From positions 62,001 through 126,000 of the forward strand of contig NMRB01000852.1 in NCBI GenBank assembly GCA_002633025.1: a stretch of DNA of 64,000 nucleotides, read 5' to 3'. A program made the translations under genes and the position numbers. Positions 63,201 through 64,000 of this stretch are shown one piece after another; position 1 is the stretch's first letter; each line of letters begins with the position of its first letter. The DNA is from Notospermus geniculatus. Taxonomy: Eukaryota; Nemertea; Pilidiophora; Heteronemertea; Lineidae. The notes under the pieces are model-generated. The model was not told the DNA's origin. It worked only from the letters and a program-made list of their open reading frames with translations, and did not search any database.

Positions 63201-63876
63201 AACATGACTTCAGACTGAGGACAAACTCACCAAAGAGCAACTATATCTTCGGCATTGATGCAAACAGCGCCTACACCAACAAGGACGTCGTTGAACAGAT
63301 CCTGAGAGGAGACACCGCCCTCCTCCGCCAGGTGGTCGTACCAAAGGACAGCTGCGTTAGCCTCGCTCACAAGACGCAAGGTTCCTTCTTCAGTGTGCAG
63401 AAGCTCACCACCGGACGTTACAGCTCCCAGAAGTCTTTCATTGATGTGTTTGCACGCCGAGTTGCCATGGGAGCCACTGTCAGCCAATGCCAGGACTGCA
63501 AATGCACCGTTGACGAGAATGGAAACGGAAGGTCCATCTGCAAGAGTTGCCCTGTTGACCTTGTCAAGGTGAGCAAGAGCACAAGCGTTTTCCAATTCAT
63601 CACGATGTATAGACTTTGTCAGCCGGTAACTAACTAGTCATACACAAGTTAAATCTTCGATATTCATTTTTACTTAGGTTTCTTCTTTTGATGTCATTTT
63701 AGGTCACACCAGCAAAACAGCATCTTCTCGGTCACATGGGTGAGAACCCCGAAGTCGGCCCACTTGCCACACCACCAGTCATGGAGTTCGAGGAAGCGCC
63801 ACTCGACAGCGACCAGTCCTCCGTCAGGATCGTTGGCCAGAGAAGACCAATCAGCTACACATCGATCGACCAGTAA
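33211..63876 (+). CDS. Apolipophorin II/I-like giant large lipid transfer protein (complete, 22 exons)
   Basis: Exons: 33211-33265, 37653-37697 (or its duplicate 35680-35724), 38625-38785, 39850-40077, 40220-40574, 40710-40965, 41226-41391, 41920-42252, 42386-43299, 43423-43605, 43722-44152, 44262-44519, 44829-45063, 45286-58504, 58656-58991, 59350-59969, 60187-61148, 61329-61531, 61806-62364, 62492-62680, 62883-63568, 63703-63876. All junctions are GT-AG with matching phase; 20,568 nt, 6,855 residues. Order: signal peptide 1-18, lipid-transfer N-module about 34-620, DUF1943-type beta region to about 930, furin-type RQKR 709-712, about 70 TPF/SPF beta repeats about 1210-5700, helical region about 5830-6250, VWD 6253 to about 6420, C8-like Cys-rich to 6506, vWA-like about 6515-6790. 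Known family role: secreted scaffold of circulating lipoproteins. The furin site and C-terminal VWD fit apolipophorin rather than vitellogenin or MTP. It is far longer than insect (about 3,300) or human apoB (about 4,560) relatives. Confidence 0.93.
33266..35679 (+). other. Apolipophorin intron 1 (to the first exon-2 copy)
   Basis: 2.4 kb without recognisable genes. It contains the N at 33729 inside a poly-C stretch flanked by short inverted copies of TTGACTCGAA. A perfect 21-bp palindrome, CCTTGGAGGAATCCTCCAAGG, lies near 34923 and is absent from the second copy of the duplication. The first copy of the 2-kb duplication starts at 34534. Confidence 0.7.
33729..33729. other. Single-N gap at a poly-C tract
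   Basis: The N follows CCCCCCCCGCC. Homopolymer failure is the likely reason for the gap. Confidence 0.9.
35680..35724 (+). CDS. Apolipophorin exon 2, copy A
   Basis: 45 nt, acceptor TTTCTTTCAG, donor ACAG|GTAAGA, reading VPINFGQRKCSAKCT with split Val and Gly codons. It is symmetric (phase 1-1), so using one copy, both or neither keeps the frame. The 15 residues follow the signal peptide directly and hold two cysteines. Confidence 0.6.
36127..36322. mobile_element. Palindromic MITE-like element inside copy A
   Basis: GAAAGAGGCTGTTAATTTTC at the left and GAAAACGAACAGCCTCTTTC at the right bound a hairpin in which AATCTGAGTTGTGATCC also pairs with GGATCACAACTC. The equivalent element in copy B is at 38109-38313 and keeps an AGATTCCT segment missing here. 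Confidence 0.65.
36612..36612. other. Single-N gap at the junction of the duplicated copies
   Basis: Copy A ends at 36611 and copy B starts at 36613, so the N marks the join. This is what two overlapping haplotype contigs look like when placed end to end. Confidence 0.9.
37653..37697 (+). CDS. Apolipophorin exon 2, copy B
   Basis: Identical in sequence to 35680-35724, with the same CTTTCAG acceptor and GTAAGA donor. I count exon 2 once in the 6,855-residue protein; if both were real and used it would be 6,870. Confidence 0.7.
38109..38313. mobile_element. Palindromic MITE-like element inside copy B
   Basis: About 205 bp with arms GAAAGGGGCTGTTCATTTTC and GAAAACTAACAGCCTCTTTC, plus nested pairing of GAATCTGAGTTGTGAT with ATCACAACTCAGATTC and of CTGCAAATTGCAG with CTGCAATTTGCAAG. 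The arms are longer than in copy A. Confidence 0.65.
38625..38785 (+). CDS. Apolipophorin exon 3 (first beta sheet of lipid-transfer module)
   Basis: Reads SDKFKYTPGTTYSYNYDGTV and ends ADIEVMDKCNLVLK, residues 35-87. The F-x-P-G-x-x-Y-x-Y-x-Y pattern is the hallmark opening of the LLTP N-sheet. Donor AAG|GTAGG, phase 0. Confidence 0.9.
38786..39849 (+). other. Apolipophorin intron 3
   Basis: 1,064 nt; the central part is the tRNA-derived SINE listed separately. The rest shows nothing recognisable. Confidence 0.8.
39125..39300 (-). mobile_element. tRNA-derived SINE
   Basis: On the minus strand a tRNA-like head reads CCGCTGTGGTGTAGTGGCTC (A box TGGTGTAGTGG, 39278-39288) and then CCCGGGTTCGATCTCCAC (B box GGTTCGATC, 39236-39244), about 35 nt apart as in pol III promoters. 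A body with AGTCTCTTTACC and CCCAGGTGTTAAAGGGGAAC follows. It does not fold into a complete tRNA, so it is a SINE, not a tRNA gene. The exact ends are uncertain. Confidence 0.7.
39850..40077 (+). CDS. Apolipophorin exon 4
   Basis: 76 codons, residues 88-163. It starts LRNVRLEDNKRTALPG and continues with FSFQDGRIEELCTVDEAKWA, the conserved N-sheet region of vitellogenin/apoB/MTP-type proteins. CTCTCTCCAG acceptor, GAG|GTAGGC donor, phase 0. Confidence 0.92.
40220..40574 (+). CDS. Apolipophorin exon 5
   Basis: Opens IDVAGECDAEYKLGESAWRS, the conserved D-V-x-G-x-C step of LLTPs, and continues through several paired cysteines (NLMGCTKRQ, GTHKCQHD, KSDCQEEH). Residues 164-281. TTTTAG acceptor, phase-1 donor CTTG|GTTAGT. 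Confidence 0.92.
40710..40965 (+). CDS. Apolipophorin exon 6 (start of helical domain)
   Basis: Residues 282-366. An acidic linker (YEHEPEPEKNGRDL) is followed by helices such as PQLFSELVYRLKELDARSL, the entry to the alpha-helical part of the lipid-transfer module. Donor GCCAA|GTATGT, phase 2. Confidence 0.92.
41226..41391 (+). CDS. Apolipophorin exon 7
   Basis: Completes a Lys codon and reads FFMDAIPMVGTTASVSLIGD, a well-conserved helical-domain segment (F-x-D-A-x-P-x-x-G-T) of LLTPs. Residues 367-422, phase 0 at the end. Confidence 0.93.
41392..41919 (+). other. Apolipophorin intron 7
   Basis: 528 nt; I see no repeat or other feature. Confidence 0.8.
41920..42252 (+). CDS. Apolipophorin exon 8
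   Basis: 111 codons, residues 423-533, phase 0 at both ends. Helical repeats including LKALGNMGNAPRATDAI and EIRLAAIDALRRQPC, the conserved superhelix around the lipid cavity. Confidence 0.93.
42386..43299 (+). CDS. Apolipophorin exon 9 (end of N-module, furin site)
   Basis: Residues 534-837. It contains EIRIAAYLATMQCP, then SRKYSRNFEGSFFSEWMN (the LLTP D-S-x-K-Y-S-x-N transition to the lower beta sheets), then LKRQKRSAFDDKI. RQKR is at 709-712 (genomic 42911-42922), almost the same residue number as the furin cut that separates apoLp-II from apoLp-I in locust. It ends in phase 2. Confidence 0.93.
43423..43605 (+). CDS. Apolipophorin exon 10
   Basis: Residues 838-898; a beta-rich DUF1943-type segment (AISSLMSIDAFVARTGLKM). 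Splice phases are 2 in and 2 out. Confidence 0.9.
43722..44152 (+). CDS. Apolipophorin exon 11
   Basis: Residues 899-1042. It includes FGWELIRFVKHPAFDP and GPSSISLILKKRDTLTSYDF, typical of the beta sheet following the lipid-transfer module. Donor AATG|GTGAGT, phase 1. Confidence 0.9.
44262..44519 (+). CDS. Apolipophorin exon 12
   Basis: Residues 1043-1128, beta-strand rich (ANLRLKLNDKDEYAFLSQL). It ends LKG|GTAGGT. Reading through the donor would reach a stop within 25 codons, so splicing to 44829 is needed to keep the gene open. Confidence 0.88.
44600..44780 (+). mobile_element. 3' tail of an L2/CR1-type LINE or of a SINE using it
   Basis: TGTAAAGCGCCTTAGAG, then AATAAGGCGCTGTATAAATT and a (TAA)n run (44758-44779). 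The GCGCCTT/AAGGCGC stem followed by a short AT-rich microsatellite is the standard 3' end of L2-clade LINEs. The 5' limit is unclear. It fills most of intron 12 (44520-44828). Confidence 0.6.
44829..45063 (+). CDS. Apolipophorin exon 13
   Basis: Residues 1129-1206. Reads GIEKDVRGTKTRYNTNIDVK and ends SMRKISVDT, where beta repeats begin. Donor GATAC|GTAAGT, phase 2. Confidence 0.88.
45286..58504 (+). CDS. Apolipophorin exon 14, a 13.2-kb exon of beta repeats
   Basis: An uninterrupted 13,219-nt exon (residues 1207-5613) between a TTTTTCAG acceptor and ATAAAG|GTAAGG. It is built from about 70 modules of about 55-65 residues, each with a hydrophobic strand ending in a (T/S)PF- or (T/S)PW-type turn (TSPFRYFE, ATPFSGYR, NTPFQKFP and so on), then a strand and an H-x-G turn. 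ApoB's own large exon 26 (about 7.5 kb) encodes similar amphipathic beta strands that sit on the lipid surface. Two further dibasic furin-like motifs occur: RSRR at 5261-5264 and RVKR at 5481-5484. Codon use keeps several antisense frames open; those are shadows. Confidence 0.95.
53750..56065 (+). repeat. Homogeneous 165-nt (55-residue) repeat array within exon 14
   Basis: About 14 consecutive modules keep near-constant length. Each starts YM(R/K)xQVIE, then a strand ending in (L/V)xTPF(x)GAE(x)S, then THxG and FNT. Residues about 4029-4800. Units in the middle (54,080-54,780) are most alike, which suggests recent unequal exchange. Modules elsewhere in the exon share only the TPF turn. Confidence 0.9.
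58656..58991 (+). CDS. Apolipophorin exon 15
   Basis: 112 codons, residues 5614-5725, phase 0 at both ends. Still beta-rich (DISLRGEITINKDNFIYAGK) with a HGRRQNYSMSM stretch. Acceptor TTTTTTTCAG, donor AAG|GTAAGC. Confidence 0.92.
58992..59349 (+). other. Apolipophorin intron 15 with a likely SINE-derived insert
   Basis: 358 nt. The segment about 59040-59310 (GGCTAGTGATTAGCGAGTGG, then GTCTTTGCCAGGGCAAGTAA) looks like interspersed-repeat consensus, perhaps a tRNA-SINE whose B box is lost. I cannot name the family. Confidence 0.4.
59350..59969 (+). CDS. Apolipophorin exon 16 (beta to helical transition)
   Basis: Residues 5726-5931. It begins LRTPMKKVAVNGGMTQRRG, the last beta repeat, and passes from about residue 5830 into amphipathic helices (EEYATETFTKAKTTVTKTVD). 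Ends in phase 2 at ATCCA|GTAAGT. Confidence 0.93.
60187..61148 (+). CDS. Apolipophorin exon 17 (C-terminal helical domain)
   Basis: Residues 5932-6252, almost entirely charged amphipathic helix rich in Lys, Glu, Tyr and Trp (QFQMRRLAAEWGRYYQTKM; SEKQKTYLDLAKQRIVSFFE). This recalls the lipid-binding alpha regions of apoB and apolipophorin. It ends FCIWDFYYKYKP and a short linker. Phase-1 donor. Confidence 0.93.
61329..61531 (+). CDS. Apolipophorin exon 18 (VWD domain, first half)
   Basis: Residues 6253-6320. HGKHFTTFDGTTFDFAGTCS is the conserved opening of a von Willebrand factor type D domain (D-G-x-x-F-x-F-x-G-x-C), followed by YLLARDFGDANFTAIV. Phase 0 at the end. Confidence 0.93.
61806..62364 (+). 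CDS. Apolipophorin exon 19 (VWD second half and C8-like Cys-rich region)
   Basis: Residues 6321-6506. GRTGGLFGLYDNEPSNDFIL is the VWD G-L-C-G-x-x-(D/N)-x-x-x-x-N-D-F motif with Phe in place of the usual Cys. A Cys-rich stretch follows (PYCRG, ETACKKFF, RPCFSVV, YRTCISD, QKACKII, AKCRKAE) with C8-domain-like spacing. Phase-1 donor. Confidence 0.9.
62492..62680 (+). CDS. Apolipophorin exon 20 (linker and start of vWA-like domain)
   Basis: Residues 6507-6569. TCPTPSGGLMYPGQNVTF precedes SADVIFVVEEKECN, which sits where vWA domains have a hydrophobic strand and the D-x-S-x-S metal site. Here the Asp/Ser residues are replaced (VVEEKE). Phase 1 in and out. Confidence 0.85.
62883..63568 (+). CDS. 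Apolipophorin exon 21 (vWA-like domain)
   Basis: Residues 6570-6798. Alternating strands and helices follow vWA order: NRFAVVGFGGHDVH, DLLSAVSYAAKF, KSIVLIPCSSCEE, YKQLYNQLKAQDIVLHIMME. It ends with a Cys cluster (SQCQDCKCT...SICKSCPVD). Phase 0 at the end. Confidence 0.85.
63703..63876 (+). CDS. Apolipophorin exon 22 (C-terminus)
   Basis: 58 codons including the TAA at 63874-63876. It reads VTPAKQHLLGHMGENPEV, then an acidic/Pro-rich tail ending SYTSIDQ. No membrane segment or GPI signal, consistent with a secreted protein. Confidence 0.92.
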   Translation, partial: VTPAKQHLLGHMGENPEVGPLATPPVMEFEEAPLDSDQSSVRIVGQRRPISYTSIDQ

Positions 63877-63936
63877 AAGTGTCAGGCAGAGAGACCCATT
63901 ATGACCGCATTTGGTCATGATATGTAACTAGACAAA

Positions 63937-63942
63937 ATTAAA
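63937..63942 (+). terminator. Likely polyadenylation signal ATTAAA
   Basis: The ATTAAA variant lies 61 nt after the stop codon; no AATAAA occurs before the window ends. The cleavage site would fall near 63960-63970. Confidence 0.5.
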
Positions 63943-64000
63943 TGACTTATGTACACGGACAATACATTAAGCAACACGAAACCAAACATAAAGTTTGTTA

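Noticed and set aside
33211-63876. Calling the large gene vitellogenin or microsomal triglyceride transfer protein
   Set aside because: It has the shared N-module, but also a furin site at residue 709, thousands of residues of apoB-type beta repeats and a C-terminal VWD/vWA-like end. There is no polyserine phosvitin region, and MTP is far shorter.

Overview
The window looks like nuclear DNA from a marine invertebrate animal. It has spliced genes with GT-AG introns, long non-coding stretches, palindromic MITE-like elements, SINE/LINE tails and three single-N gaps at 7031, 33729 and 36612. The phylum cannot be fixed from sequence alone: a spiralian (mollusc, annelid, brachiopod and relatives), an ambulacrarian or a cephalochordate would all fit.

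Layout. (1) 112-18363, minus strand: the 5' part of a midnolin gene (MIDN; Drosophila relative stuxnet). Four coding exons encode 236 residues, including the ubiquitin-like domain. Intron 3 spans 16.7 kb and carries most of the repeats in the left part. The gene runs off the left edge. (2) 18364-33085: midnolin promoter and intergenic DNA with hairpin elements, a nested retroposon and a few promoter-like clusters, but no well-supported gene. (3) 33211-63876, plus strand: a complete apolipophorin II/I (apoB-like large lipid transfer protein) gene. I traced 22 exons with consistent phases. They give 20,568 nt of CDS and 6,855 residues, about twice the insect protein and 1.5 times human apoB. One exon, 45286-58504, is 13,219 nt long.

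The apolipophorin protein has a signal peptide, a lipovitellin-like N-terminal lipid-transfer module, a furin-type RQKR site at 709-712, about 70 beta-strand repeats keyed on a TPF/SPF motif, an amphipathic helical region, a VWD domain, a Cys-rich C8-like segment and a degenerate vWA-like C-terminal domain. A TATA box and an HNF4-type site lie just upstream.

The most important caveat is a 2-kb tandem duplication (34534-36611 and 36613-38605) containing the 45-nt exon 2. Its two copies meet exactly at a single N, so it is probably two haplotypes joined by the assembler. The most interesting mobile DNA is a small retroposon family with a hairpin head. Three copies are flanked by 14-16 bp target-site duplications; one sits inside a MITE and another has itself been hit by a MITE.
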